The notes beneath the pieces were generated by a model. It saw only the letters and a program-made list of their open reading frames with translations, had not been told where the DNA came from and searched no databases. Shown here in pieces: positions 1-9,309 of a stretch of 42,364 bases of DNA (its first letter is position 1; every line of letters begins with the position of its first letter). A program made the translations under genes and the position numbers. The stretch comes from a virus, in IMG/VR virus record IMGVR_UViG_3300009285_005270, positions 1-42,364 of that record. The stretch is one strand, 5' to 3'.

Positions 1-2
1 CT

Positions 3-77
3 ATACAAGAAGTAGAACCACAACAAGTAATTAGTAGATTCAATGTAAGAAAAAGAGGAAGACCATTAGGTAGTTAA
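3..77 (+). CDS. C-terminal fragment of an unknown protein with an AT-hook-like tail
   Basis: The frame is open from the window edge to a TAA at 75-77; the start lies outside. The last residues, RKRGRPLGS, contain the GRP core flanked by basic residues that is typical of AT-hook minor-groove binders, but 24 residues cannot establish function. It is followed one base later by another plus-strand gene, so it belongs to a small plus-strand cluster converging on the lysis genes. The segment is more AT-rich than the phage genes to its right. Confidence 0.5.
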   Translation: MQEVEPQQVISRFNVRKRGRPLGS

Positions 78-78
78 A

Positions 79-249
79 ATGAACAATAATATTGAATTTA
101 GAAAACCTTTTGCAACTTCATTCAAAGCTGCATTAGGTTACTTGTTTGCAAAATTACTATTTACTATTGTTGTGTTTTTAGTAATATTTTTTGTTATAAC
201 ATTAATTAACAAAGATGTTGGATTAGGAATATTAAAAATGATAGGTTAA
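79..249 (+). CDS. Small membrane protein, 56 aa
   Basis: The ATG starts one base after the upstream TAA. The translation begins MNNNIEFRKPF and contains one long hydrophobic segment at about residues 20-44 (LFTIVVFLVIFFVITLI core), so a single-pass membrane protein is likely. No family is recognised. It is followed after one base by the ATG of the next small gene, an operon-like arrangement. Base composition is very AT-rich. Confidence 0.55.
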   Translation: MNNNIEFRKPFATSFKAALGYLFAKLLFTIVVFLVIFFVITLINKDVGLGILKMIG

Positions 250-250
250 A

Positions 251-400
251 ATGTTAGAATACGAACAATTGCATGCAAATTTAGTAGGACTACCGCCAGA
301 AAAAGAATATAACTATTTTAGTATTAAATATGGAAAATTTCCTATTGGAACAAAAGAGCCATACAATCATTATGGAGACCAAAAACAAATAAAAAAATGA
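251..400 (+). CDS. Hypothetical protein, 49 aa
   Basis: The frame runs from ATG at 251 to TGA at 398-400 and begins MLEYEQLHANLVGLPPEKEY. It is soluble in character with many Tyr, Lys and Pro residues, and no motif is recognised. Support comes from tight spacing to the preceding gene and from the terminator-like hairpins that follow. It is the last plus-strand gene before the convergent minus-strand lysis cassette. Confidence 0.5.
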   Translation: MLEYEQLHANLVGLPPEKEYNYFSIKYGKFPIGTKEPYNHYGDQKQIKK

Positions 401-472
401 CTGTAATCCAATCAGGCAAGAGGCTATACTTAAACTAGCCCCAATCTACTTTCATAAAAATTATACTAAAAA

Positions 473-495
473 GCCCCGGTTTTACGGAGCATTTT
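473..495 (+). terminator. Weak plus-strand terminator hairpin
   Basis: GCCCCG (473-478) can pair with CGGAGC (485-490) with one C-A mismatch, and ATTTT follows. It sits 70 bases after the last plus-strand gene, where a terminator is expected. The stem is short, so this is tentative. Confidence 0.35.
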
Positions 496-531
496 AGGAG
501 GACATAGAGGTGAATGTCTGTTGGCGGTTAT

Positions 532-562
532 TACCCCACCATCCAACTGGGGTATTGTTGTT
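532..562 (+). terminator. Convergent-gene terminator hairpin
   Basis: TACCCCA (532-538) pairs perfectly with TGGGGTA (548-554) around a 9-nt loop, followed by TTGTTGTTT. It lies between the plus-strand cluster and the end of the minus-strand lysis operon at 562. The T-rich flank is on the plus-strand side, so it best fits termination of rightward transcripts. Confidence 0.5.
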
Positions 563-879
563 TACCAAGGTAGGATACCGCCGGCTTTCTCTGATCTAGG
601 ATGATCGACTTTCCAGTTTAAGTGTTTGAGTTTATCCAAATAGCGCAAAAGTAGGGTTAGGCTTGTTGTAAATAGCATTCGGGCGGGAATGGTATAGACG
701 AACACCCAAACATTCACCACAAGGCTCTCCGGTACTCTAATTGCTTGGTTTAAGAGTTGGACAACAATATCGGATGTCACTAAAAATACTACCCATCGAC
801 CAACCTCTTTGATCGATTCCCATTGAGACTCACTAAATTTACTTTTTATCCAATCTAACATTTCTCTAATTCTTTCCAT
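562..879 (-). CDS. Small two-helix membrane protein, holin candidate (105 aa)
   Basis: The chosen start is MERIREMLDW at 879, 13 bases after the upstream gene stops at 893; the frame is open further upstream but only inside that gene. Two hydrophobic segments are visible at about residues 27-47 and 56-82, after an amphipathic charged N-terminus. Size, topology and position at the end of a cassette with an N-acetylmuramoyl-L-alanine amidase fit a holin or other lysis membrane protein. The neighbouring 101-aa protein is an equally good holin candidate. The role is inferred from context only. Confidence 0.6.
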   Translation of the reverse strand: MERIREMLDWIKSKFSESQWESIKEVGRWVVFLVTSDIVVQLLNQAIRVPESLVVNVWVFVYTIPARMLFTTSLTLLLRYLDKLKHLNWKVDHPRSEKAGGILPW

Positions 880-892
880 AATTTGTTTTTTC

Positions 893-1345
893 TTAATTAC
901 TAACGATGAAGCGATCAGTGACAAAGTTTGTTTCTTTTTTATAGCTACCCACATCAAACTCAACAATGCCATTATAGTAGTAACTCCCTTCCGGGATGTC
1001 ACACGGCAACCAGTAATTTGAATAAATGGTTTTGGTCCCCGGTTCTAAGACTAAATCCTTGGTGAATCTTTGGACCTCCGTTTCAGAGTCGGTATTAGTC
1101 AATACTAATTCAATAGTCGCCTTGGCCGAAGTGTTGATGGCCGCACTTCTTTCAAACTTCAAAACTACCGTATCGCAAGAGGTATAGACTGGTCGATCAA
1201 CCGGGACCGGGTTTTTAATACTATAGTAAATAGTTTTATCAAAGAACTGAAAATAAACATCCGGTACCAGTTTACCTAGTCCCACAAAGAGAAAAGCAAA
1301 CAATAAAACTGACAATAATCTTTCCCCTAAACTTCTATTTGTCAT
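893..1345 (-). CDS. Membrane-anchored protein with an extracytoplasmic domain, 150 aa
   Basis: The N-terminus (MTNRSLGERLL) leads into one hydrophobic segment at about residues 9-27, a signal anchor or signal peptide. The rest is a beta-rich soluble domain with two cysteines (YTSCDTVV and LPCDIPEG) that could form a disulfide outside the cytoplasm. The start overlaps the end of the upstream membrane-protein gene by 11 bases. Placement between two putative holins in the lysis cassette suggests a role at the envelope, such as spanin-like or anti-holin function, but no family is recognised. Confidence 0.6.
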   Translation of the reverse strand: MTNRSLGERLLSVLLFAFLFVGLGKLVPDVYFQFFDKTIYYSIKNPVPVDRPVYTSCDTVVLKFERSAAINTSAKATIELVLTNTDSETEVQRFTKDLVLEPGTKTIYSNYWLPCDIPEGSYYYNGIVEFDVGSYKKETNFVTDRFIVSN

Positions 1346-1640
1346 TTGGTGTATCCTCCTTCTTTTTCAAAAAGGGAATTGACCCTTTATAAAAATATCC
1401 CACCAAACCACCCATTAACGCATCAAGTGCCGGTGAGACAACAATTTGAGTATTGATGAGAGAAACTAATCTGGTAAATGTCCAAATTATTGTCACGGCC
1501 AGTAGTACAATATCATTGCTCGCGACATCTTTATTCTTGCGATGAAGTATGTAACTAAGTACAATTCCGGAGATAAGACCGGCAAAATATGCTGATATCA
1601 TCTCTAAAAATGTAAGTAGGTTTGCGCTCATAGTTGACAA
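1335..1640 (-). CDS. Holin-like membrane protein, 101 aa
   Basis: Two to three hydrophobic segments are visible (about residues 8-32, 43-60 and 70-85), with a short charged C-terminus rich in Lys, Glu and Asp, the usual layout of a class I or II phage holin. It overlaps the amidase gene upstream by 13 bases and the downstream gene by 11, so the three are translationally coupled. It ends in TAG; reading through would run about 19 codons further into the next gene, so TAG acts as a stop here. A second start four residues in (MSAN) is possible. Confidence 0.65.
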   Translation of the reverse strand: MSTMSANLLTFLEMISAYFAGLISGIVLSYILHRKNKDVASNDIVLLAVTIIWTFTRLVSLINTQIVVSPALDALMGGLVGYFYKGSIPFLKKKEDTPNDK

Positions 1641-2323
1641 AGACGGGATATCTGTAATAAACGATCCTTAAGACCTTGGCACTCCCTCTCCTTATCTGCC
1701 ATTTCAACCCTAATTTTGATTAACTCCTGTGCTTCGGGACTTGTTTGGGATGTCGGTGCCTTCCATTCAATACCCAAATAACTGACTATTCCCCTCGCCA
1801 CACCTTTTGCGATGTTATATAGGCCACTATCAGATGATAGTATTTTCCGATCAATTTCGCTATTTATAAACCCACACTCAATCAAACAAGCAAGGGGTTT
1901 TGTATCATGTATAAAGCCAAGTCTCCCCCAAATATTAGCACTCTTCTCATCCTTAACACCCCTGGTCTTACCCATCCTGGACTCGACTGCTATAGCATCT
2001 ATAATAAATTGAGCAAATTTTTTACTCTCTTCCGATCCTCGGTAATACCAACCCTCTAAACCAAAACCACTTTCCGGTACTTTTGAAGAGTTGATATGAA
2101 TTTCTGAACAAATATTTATTCCATCTGCGCGGGCATTGATCCATTTAATTGTTTGGACCAAACTCAATTCTTTTGGGGGGTTCAATACTCCAACTCCGTG
2201 ATTCCGAATAATGGGACTGGCTAAGTCAACAATCTTTTCAACGATATCCCTTTCAACTAATCCATTATAAGTCGATCCCGGATCAGTAGAGGAATGGCCG
2301 GCGGACAATGCTATCGTTTTCAT
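1628..2323 (-). CDS. N-acetylmuramoyl-L-alanine amidase (Amidase_3 endolysin)
   Basis: This is a 231-residue zinc amidase that cleaves the bond between muramic acid and the peptide stem of peptidoglycan. The Amidase_3 zinc ligands are visible: H10 in LSAGHSSTDPG, E24 in LVERDIVEK and H76 in SEIHINSS, with catalytic E149 in CLIECGFINSEID. The catalytic domain fills residues 1-185. A charged helical or coiled-coil tail (about 198-231) replaces any recognisable wall-binding domain. There is no signal peptide, so export would need a holin, and one is encoded just downstream. The upstream gap to the giant virion gene is only 29 bases. Confidence 0.93.
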   Translation of the reverse strand: MKTIALSAGHSSTDPGSTYNGLVERDIVEKIVDLASPIIRNHGVGVLNPPKELSLVQTIKWINARADGINICSEIHINSSKVPESGFGLEGWYYRGSEESKKFAQFIIDAIAVESRMGKTRGVKDEKSANIWGRLGFIHDTKPLACLIECGFINSEIDRKILSSDSGLYNIAKGVARGIVSYLGIEWKAPTSQTSPEAQELIKIRVEMADKERECQGLKDRLLQISRLCQL

Positions 2324-2352
2324 AATTTAATCTTACGGTAACATCTAATAAT

Positions 2353-5300
2353 TTACAACTTATCATAGGTGGTTTTAATTCCCAGTTTAAGTCGTAATTC
2401 TTTGGTCAAATTGCGCGATACATTGTCTACATACTTCTGTCCTCTTGGACCCAAGCCAGAAGGAGTGTCGCCTTTATTGTTTGCTCCACCCCGACCGACA
2501 TTGTGAGCTGCTATGGCTCTGTTTATGTCGCCATCAAAATGTTTCAAATTACTAGCAAACTCTTTCCCCAACCAATTAATTGCAAACTCCGGATCATCAG
2601 CCTGCCCATCTGTCACATCCGGATGCGCCTTACTATTTATTTGAGCAATCCCTCGATCGATCCCGGTCTCTTTCGTACCATTTCTAGCATCGGTCTTATA
2701 GCCGCTCTCTTGCCACAACATTGCTGATATCAACTCTGGCCTCATACTATGTTTTTTACTGGTATTGATTACCTGTTTGCCTATCTCCCCTTCTGGTTTC
2801 TTTTGGGATAAACCAATGTAGGTATCTGCTTGCTCATTTTCCGGTGTTGGTGTCAATACCTGCTCTTTTCGAGCCGGTTGCTTAAACTCACCAAGCTCCT
2901 TGCCGGTCAATCTTTTCTCGGTCTTAGCATTAATATTTTGTTTGTACCACTCCGGATAGTTGGACCTTAAATACTTCATTGATTCTTCGTTCCTAACTTT
3001 CTGCTCGGCTTCATATTTCTTACGGTCTTCGCCTTTCTTAAACTCCTCCTCGGCACTCACTGTCTTACCGGACATAAACTGACCCACATTATCTAAAAAC
3101 TTCTGCCAACCGGTTCTCATGTCGAGATTCCATACTGTTTTATTTTGCGTTCCTTCTATACCCTCAGCGGCATAGGCCTCTTTGACTATTTTGAAATTCA
3201 GTAATCCCTTTTTTTCTTCTTTTACTTCCTTGGTTTTTTCCAAATACTTATTCATCACATCATTGGTAATGATCTTGTTAGAAGCGGCAGTAGTAAGTAG
3301 GTTGTAAAAATCTTCTCCGGTCATTTCTTTTTGATATCGAGCTAACATCTCGGCCTTGGCTTCATTAGTATTGGCGTAAATTAAGCTATCTAAAAACACA
3401 TTTTTACCTTCCAGTTTTTGGACCTCGTACTTCTTCATCAAATTAGCCACTTCCTGCACATCATCTTTATTGTTGGTATCCAGCTTATGGCCCAATACAT
3501 TTTCAATATCAGTTAAGTTAGGAGCGCGATTGTTTTTAACTGCGCCGTCAATTGCCTCATTCCTTCTCATTGTCTTTTGAGCGTTTTTCTGTTCGATCTC
3601 GGCCTTGATCTTTTGATCGATCTCGGTTTGTCCATAGTTAGACACTCTGACAAAACGACCCAATAGATTAGATAACACGGGTAAGTTGAGCATCTTCTCC
3701 ATTGCCCCTTCGTTGCCATCTGCTCGATATGCCGGAATGACGATACTGGCTCCTTGATTGTTGAGTAGCCATTGAAGCATCTTTGGCCACGAATATTTGA
3801 AGCCAGCTTTGTATTCATTATCGGTTAAGACATTTCTATTTCTAAAACTATCCCAAGGGTTCTTCCCAGAGAGGTAGGTGGACAAGGCTTGAGCGCCGGT
3901 GATTGACGGAGTAAGGTTTGGTAGTTGTCCGGACCACAAACTGAAAATATCAGATAAATTGTCAAGCAGGGTTTGTTTATCGCCCCCCTTAAGGGCATTG
4001 GCCAACTTCCAGAGCATTGCCCCTTGGAACCGTCCTGTCTCGTCGGCCGGTATTCTGACATAAATTGTTTTGCCATTTTCATCAGTTCCGATTGGCACAA
4101 TCGTATAATTGGCTTTGTCGTATTCGGAGACTGAATCAAGTTGCTTTTTATACAAGACCCCAAGCAGACCCATTGTCCCGGCAATTTGCATTAACTTTGG
4201 CATTAATCCTAGTATTGACTTAAACCACCACGCACCCCTAGTCTTTGGTCTAGTGGCCATATTGATGTCACCTTTGATACCCTCTTTGGCGGCATTAGAG
4301 AATAGGAAAACATTATTAGTAATTGGGGTAGCAGTACCATTAGTTAAAAAGTCCGGTGAACCAATATAATTTCGAACATAATGAGCTAATTCTTTTTCAC
4401 CGATTTCACCCTTAAGTATTCTATATCCGGCTATTTTGGGTAATGCTTCAATGAAATTACCCACTACTTCAATTCCATCGAACAATTTAATGACCGGCTT
4501 CAAAACAGTTTTTAATGCCGATCTACCTTCTTTACCAGGGACCACTCCAATTCTTCTTAAAACTCTAGTTACCTCTTCTTCTCCGGGATCGGGGGTACCG
4601 TAAAGATCATTTCTATTTAACCCAAAAATCTCATTAGTTTCCATCTCTCGGACGATATCATTCTCGCTTCCTACTGCCTTAGCCCATGCCGCGGGTACTG
4701 ACTTAATATAACTATTAACCAATTTGGGATATGACAATAAGGATTGGCCAACCGTCTTATCTGGCATGTTACGCCATGTTCTCTGAAAGTCTTTTTGAAA
4801 GTTGAATAGTTGAAAACCTAAATTTAGGGAAGTAAATAATGGACGGTATATTCTGGTTTGAGTCAATACTTTAGTAATCGTTCCCAGCTTCCTTAAATTT
4901 GGTTCATCAATGTGATTGAGAATCGTAGACACCTCTTTGTCAACATAAAATGCACGAATTTTACCAACAATAATTACCTTAACTAAACCTAAATCTTTAT
5001 TTCTTGATTCTATTGGTACTTTTGTTTTACCATTCCAAATCATTTTGGCATCCTCCAATTCCCCAAGGTCTTTCAAAAACTTCAAATTGACCTTCTTAGA
5101 CTTGTTGTACCGCATGGCCCGAAGTGTCGTCACCATCTTCATCAAAGAAGTAGTGGCCGGGTTGGCAATATCTTTTAGGGTACCTTTTTGTTGATGGACT
5201 GCCGAAGTAATTTTTTGATCGATATAATCCAAGACTTGAAAAGTGGCATAAGATTTATTGGCTTTCATCTGTTCTAGCATTTCCGGTCGGTAAAAACCCT

Positions 5301-8300
5301 CCTTCTCAGCTTGGTTCACTAAGGCTTGCATCCCTTTTCTAAACATCTCTTTGGCTTCCTGTAGTTTTTGCCAATCTTCCGGATTGGTGTGTTTTTCCAT
5401 CTCGTCTAATGTCCACTTAGCCGTCTTTGGATCATAACCGCCGGGATTAGCGAGTTCACCGCGCTCAAACATGGCTCTTTCAAGTTGAAGAATCTTACCC
5501 AGATCAGACCATCCATTAATAACCTCATTAGCTTTAGTAACCACCGGTTGAAAATTATCATGAACAAACTCTTTAATTGCTCCCTCCATATAATTAAGTC
5601 CGGCCAGATCATAAATGGGGTTAAATTCTGACTCGATATTTTTACCACTTTTAATTGCCTCTATTACTTTCTTATTAATTGCATAGTTTTTATCGTTGAA
5701 CAGAGTATTTAACATTCCAATTACATTGATCTTATTATTTTTCTTTTCTATCTCTTGAGCCAACCATCCCTCTTCCCCAGTTTTATAACTCTTCTCTAGC
5801 GCTTTATATCTCTCTTGGAATATTTGTTCATCACCGGCATTGAGTAGATTTTGAAGATCAAAAAAGTTGTCTCTAATTTCTGGTTTGTTATCCATCCAAT
5901 TAAAAAATCCTCGATAAAACTCTGGTGCTTTTTCTTTCAGTAAGGCCGGGTCATTGAAGAGGACCGATATAGCATCGGCATATAATTCTTTACCAGAGAA
6001 ACGATATTTGGTATAACCAGGATCAAGACCGGGATTAAATGGCTTCCAAAGTTGAGTAAGTGCTTTTAGTTCAGTAGTAATTTCTTCAATGGCAAATAGT
6101 CCCCGACTTTTGATTTCTTCTCTGACCAATTCCTGATACTTTTTCTTGATATCGGCAGGGGCGTTCTTCATCACCTCAATTAGTTTCTTCTCTTTGGTAA
6201 TGATGCTGAAATTAGCCCACTCCGGCAACACACCCTTAATTGCTCCTTTCACTATTTCTACTTTTTCTTTTTCACCAAGCAATTTAATATATTCCATCAG
6301 TCCCGGCATGGTCTCTCCGGCCATCGTGTCATTCCAAATAGCCATGATTTCTGACGGTGTTGCCTTTTTCTCACCAATAATTACTTCAACCTCTTCTAAT
6401 TGTGGCTTTGATAGTGACTGCTTTGCCTCGCTTCTTAGCCTCGATCGATCTTGCGGTGTCAATATACCAGCTTCGGCAGTAGGTGATTCCGGTAGCATGT
6501 GTTTTAGATATCTTCGCATAGAGGCGATCCGGCCAAGGATATTCCCCCGACTCATGGTTTTTTCCGGAAAATAATCAGTTAAATGTCCAAATTCATGAGC
6601 GAAAACTTTAACAGCAATAGTTGGATTCTTAAATATTTCCCTATTTAGAGTAATCCCACCGGCTCGATGGACACCTAGATAAGATCGAAGCGCTTTAAGG
6701 ACCGGCACCTTATTAGTCAAGGTTCGATACATCCTTAACAACTCTGGAAATTCAACCGCCTTGATTCCTTCAAGCTCTTTCATTCTCGATTTCACATCAG
6801 CATATCCGCCTACATCAGCTTCCGGATAATATCTTGGATATGTCTCTCTGGCGGTTGGAACCGACATGGCGATATCTATAGCTTCACTGGCGGATAATTC
6901 CAGATTGTTTTCAATTCGCCTAACCGTTTCTAGTAAGTCAGATATTTGAGTTGGCATCACCTTGGCTAAAGTTTCTACATCACCTTCGGCGAATCGCTTG
7001 AGATTCATTAATCTTTTGGCCTTGGCAATGGTTTTTAAGTCGTTGTCTTCAAAAATCTGTCTTTGTTGTTTGGCCACTTCTGCTCTTGCTACCTGCATTT
7101 CGGTTGGCGGCTTTTTCTTTTTTGCCCTAACCTTCCTTTTTCTTGATTGGGGAATGGTTTTTATTTCCGGCGTTAATTTTTCCACCAAAACTCCACCTTG
7201 GCCATCCCTGGCAATAATTCGATAATCTTTTAGTTGAATGGTTGATACCTTTCCGTATTCTCCGGCCGCCACCCTTGTCTCTGTCAACCAAACCAAGTTT
7301 TTAGTTGGTACCTTTTCAATATCTATACCCGGTTCAACTTTTATATCCGCATTACCAAGTTCTTTCTGTTCATATTCGACAATTTGTTTTGCTGTCATAT
7401 TCTTCGGCATGGCACTTTCCGGACCACCACGATAAAAAGTTTTGGGAGTAGTAATTGGTTTTACTGATACATACTTCTCATAAAAAGACTTGATGGTGTT
7501 GATTGTAAAAGGCTTGTTGTCATTCCACTTGACAAATTCTTCTGTTAGTTTGGAATCTGTTGCTATTGAAATAAACTTTTTATCAGCTACCGTTAAGTCG
7601 GGTGATTTTTGTTTGTCTTTTAACTCAATGAATTTATTTATGAAGTCGTCGACCGTCTTAAATTTACCCGCCAGTTCTTGTAATGGTTTCAAAGTGTCTG
7701 GAACTGCCTTTACTGTAGTTGCCAGTGGTGCCACTTTAGTTTCGGCCACTGGTACTTGTTTCTGAACCTCCGTAACTACCTCTCTGGTTGGTTTCGTCAA
7801 TCCTAGAGGCTCTGGTGAAGTCGTTGGCTTTGGACCCAATCCTATTTTAATACCAATTGAGTTCAAACCAGGGGTAACTACCTTAATTCCACTTTCCCCA
7901 GTAGTGTCAATTTCCAGCATCACACCTTTTCCTTTGGCCACGGCTGCTTGTTCAATTATTTTATTTCCGGCAGGGGTATTATTCAGATCAGACGACTTAA
8001 CAGTGTCAATCGCCGCTTCCGGTGTCATAGTGATGGGTTCTCTGACTGGGGTTATACCAGCTTTTTCTGTTAATGATTTTGGTTTTACGACTGTTTTAAT
8101 ATCACTTAAGTTTACTTTGCCGAATAAACCTGCCAGTTTTCTTTGCCAAACTCCTGCCCTTTTCAATATTTCGTAAGAATCATTAAGTTTTTTAACTTCT
8201 GCAATTTGTTCTAGTGTTCCCCTACCGGCAAAAACTTCTTTATAATTAACAATCTTTTTTTTGTAGGCGGCAGATATCTCGGATAATGGGGCATCTGGCC

Positions 8301-9306
8301 TAACTCCAAGGATATTAGAAACCTTAGTAATCTCCGATGATTTTAATTTTATAGTATCTAGTTTTCGCCCGACATAGGGTTTGGCCACCATCGTCGCCAT
8401 AAATCCAACATCAATAATTGTTTGAGCAATCGGATTGTCTGTTACAGCTTCTCCCAATCCTGGCTGTTCATTGACTCCACCAAAGGCACCGGAGATGATA
8501 TCGGTGTCTTTCTTCCTGGCTGCTTTGACTCCACCAAAGGTTGCTCCCAATATGGGGGCAATTACTGATGTGCGGTAAAGAGTATTCAATGTTCCCAATC
8601 CAGCTTGAGCCACACTTAACAAGTCTTCTTTTACACTTATCTTTTCTCCTTTCAGTGACTTTTCCAATTTATATGCAGGGGTAAGCTTGTAAAATGCTTT
8701 AGCTGTTTCAACCCCACCCTTAAAGGTAGTGTCGATATATTGTCTAAATGCTTCCGGAGCCGGCCCACTAGCGGTCGGGAAAAACCAATCCTTAACCGGA
8801 ACCGCCTTAACTCTGGTTACCGCATCTTCGTAGCCACCGGGCATTATGGATTCAACCGCCTTATTAACCCTACCTAGTGTTTCATCAAAAATATTCTTAG
8901 ATATTATTGGAGATACTAATTGCGCGGATTGATCGGCCACTGGTGCCGACGATATAATCCCCATGGGCTTAATTTCTTTTATCTTGGAAGTATCAATTTT
9001 CGGAGTTTCAACTTTAGCTAACTGCTCTTCTATTTTTTTTTTAGGGCTAATGGAAGAAATTACTTTAGAAACGGTTGATTTTATTTGGTCAAAAAATGAT
9101 GGTTTGGTGGTAGTAGTTACTGCCTCTTCTTTTTGTTGGATTTCTTGTTTGGCCACTTCGGACGGTTTAGTCGGAGTTTCACCTAAAATAGACTTTTTCT
9201 TTTCTAAGTACGCTTGAAAAACAGGATCATTAGTAGCAGTCCCGGCAATTTCCTTACTTGCTAAGACACTATTTTTCTTCTTTAAGTAATCTTCATAGTA
9301 ACCCAT
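2353..9306 (-). CDS. Giant multidomain (polyvalent) phage protein with C-terminal lytic transglycosylase, 2317 aa
   Basis: The gene takes up one sixth of the window. Regions in order: a Lys/Pro-rich N-terminus; residues about 325-380, a J-domain-like helical hairpin in which the HPD tripeptide is absent (YKKKIVNYKEVF); about 622-712, a segment with YRGG and WLTE motifs resembling ADP-ribosyltransferase-like polyvalent domains; H904-E-F-G-H908, a zinc-metallopeptidase motif; about 1400-1750, a helical region with hydrophobic stretches like polyvalent-protein-associated domains; and about 2180-2300, a GEWL-type transglycosylase with catalytic E2200 (WQESGY), RGIAQIN and AAHNVGRGG. It is probably packaged in the capsid and ejected with DNA to cut the wall and act in the host. 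The transglycosylase is clear, the HEFGH motif good, and the other assignments tentative. No frameshift is seen. Confidence 0.85.
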   Translation of the reverse strand: MGYYEDYLKKKNSVLASKEIAGTATNDPVFQAYLEKKKSILGETPTKPSEVAKQEIQQKEEAVTTTTKPSFFDQIKSTVSKVISSISPKKKIEEQLAKVETPKIDTSKIKEIKPMGIISSAPVADQSAQLVSPIISKNIFDETLGRVNKAVESIMPGGYEDAVTRVKAVPVKDWFFPTASGPAPEAFRQYIDTTFKGGVETAKAFYKLTPAYKLEKSLKGEKISVKEDLLSVAQAGLGTLNTLYRTSVIAPILGATFGGVKAARKKDTDIISGAFGGVNEQPGLGEAVTDNPIAQTIIDVGFMATMVAKPYVGRKLDTIKLKSSEITKVSNILGVRPDAPLSEISAAYKKKIVNYKEVFAGRGTLEQIAEVKKLNDSYEILKRAGVWQRKLAGLFGKVNLSDIKTVVKPKSLTEKAGITPVREPITMTPEAAIDTVKSSDLNNTPAGNKIIEQAAVAKGKGVMLEIDTTGESGIKVVTPGLNSIGIKIGLGPKPTTSPEPLGLTKPTREVVTEVQKQVPVAETKVAPLATTVKAVPDTLKPLQELAGKFKTVDDFINKFIELKDKQKSPDLTVADKKFISIATDSKLTEEFVKWNDNKPFTINTIKSFYEKYVSVKPITTPKTFYRGGPESAMPKNMTAKQIVEYEQKELGNADIKVEPGIDIEKVPTKNLVWLTETRVAAGEYGKVSTIQLKDYRIIARDGQGGVLVEKLTPEIKTIPQSRKRKVRAKKKKPPTEMQVARAEVAKQQRQIFEDNDLKTIAKAKRLMNLKRFAEGDVETLAKVMPTQISDLLETVRRIENNLELSASEAIDIAMSVPTARETYPRYYPEADVGGYADVKSRMKELEGIKAVEFPELLRMYRTLTNKVPVLKALRSYLGVHRAGGITLNREIFKNPTIAVKVFAHEFGHLTDYFPEKTMSRGNILGRIASMRRYLKHMLPESPTAEAGILTPQDRSRLRSEAKQSLSKPQLEEVEVIIGEKKATPSEIMAIWNDTMAGETMPGLMEYIKLLGEKEKVEIVKGAIKGVLPEWANFSIITKEKKLIEVMKNAPADIKKKYQELVREEIKSRGLFAIEEITTELKALTQLWKPFNPGLDPGYTKYRFSGKELYADAISVLFNDPALLKEKAPEFYRGFFNWMDNKPEIRDNFFDLQNLLNAGDEQIFQERYKALEKSYKTGEEGWLAQEIEKKNNKINVIGMLNTLFNDKNYAINKKVIEAIKSGKNIESEFNPIYDLAGLNYMEGAIKEFVHDNFQPVVTKANEVINGWSDLGKILQLERAMFERGELANPGGYDPKTAKWTLDEMEKHTNPEDWQKLQEAKEMFRKGMQALVNQAEKEGFYRPEMLEQMKANKSYATFQVLDYIDQKITSAVHQQKGTLKDIANPATTSLMKMVTTLRAMRYNKSKKVNLKFLKDLGELEDAKMIWNGKTKVPIESRNKDLGLVKVIIVGKIRAFYVDKEVSTILNHIDEPNLRKLGTITKVLTQTRIYRPLFTSLNLGFQLFNFQKDFQRTWRNMPDKTVGQSLLSYPKLVNSYIKSVPAAWAKAVGSENDIVREMETNEIFGLNRNDLYGTPDPGEEEVTRVLRRIGVVPGKEGRSALKTVLKPVIKLFDGIEVVGNFIEALPKIAGYRILKGEIGEKELAHYVRNYIGSPDFLTNGTATPITNNVFLFSNAAKEGIKGDINMATRPKTRGAWWFKSILGLMPKLMQIAGTMGLLGVLYKKQLDSVSEYDKANYTIVPIGTDENGKTIYVRIPADETGRFQGAMLWKLANALKGGDKQTLLDNLSDIFSLWSGQLPNLTPSITGAQALSTYLSGKNPWDSFRNRNVLTDNEYKAGFKYSWPKMLQWLLNNQGASIVIPAYRADGNEGAMEKMLNLPVLSNLLGRFVRVSNYGQTEIDQKIKAEIEQKNAQKTMRRNEAIDGAVKNNRAPNLTDIENVLGHKLDTNNKDDVQEVANLMKKYEVQKLEGKNVFLDSLIYANTNEAKAEMLARYQKEMTGEDFYNLLTTAASNKIITNDVMNKYLEKTKEVKEEKKGLLNFKIVKEAYAAEGIEGTQNKTVWNLDMRTGWQKFLDNVGQFMSGKTVSAEEEFKKGEDRKKYEAEQKVRNEESMKYLRSNYPEWYKQNINAKTEKRLTGKELGEFKQPARKEQVLTPTPENEQADTYIGLSQKKPEGEIGKQVINTSKKHSMRPELISAMLWQESGYKTDARNGTKETGIDRGIAQINSKAHPDVTDGQADDPEFAINWLGKEFASNLKHFDGDINRAIAAHNVGRGGANNKGDTPSGLGPRGQKYVDNVSRNLTKELRLKLGIKTTYDKL

Positions 9307-9309
9307 GTA

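Noticed and set aside
501-560. 19-codon plus-strand frame after an AGGAGG-like site
   Set aside because: It is very short, falls across the terminator hairpin, and has no recognisable product.
6146-6574. Antisense frames opposite the giant gene, for example a 142-residue one
   Set aside because: These are shadows of the coding strand with no ribosome sites or family resemblance; the same applies to other antisense frames in the window.
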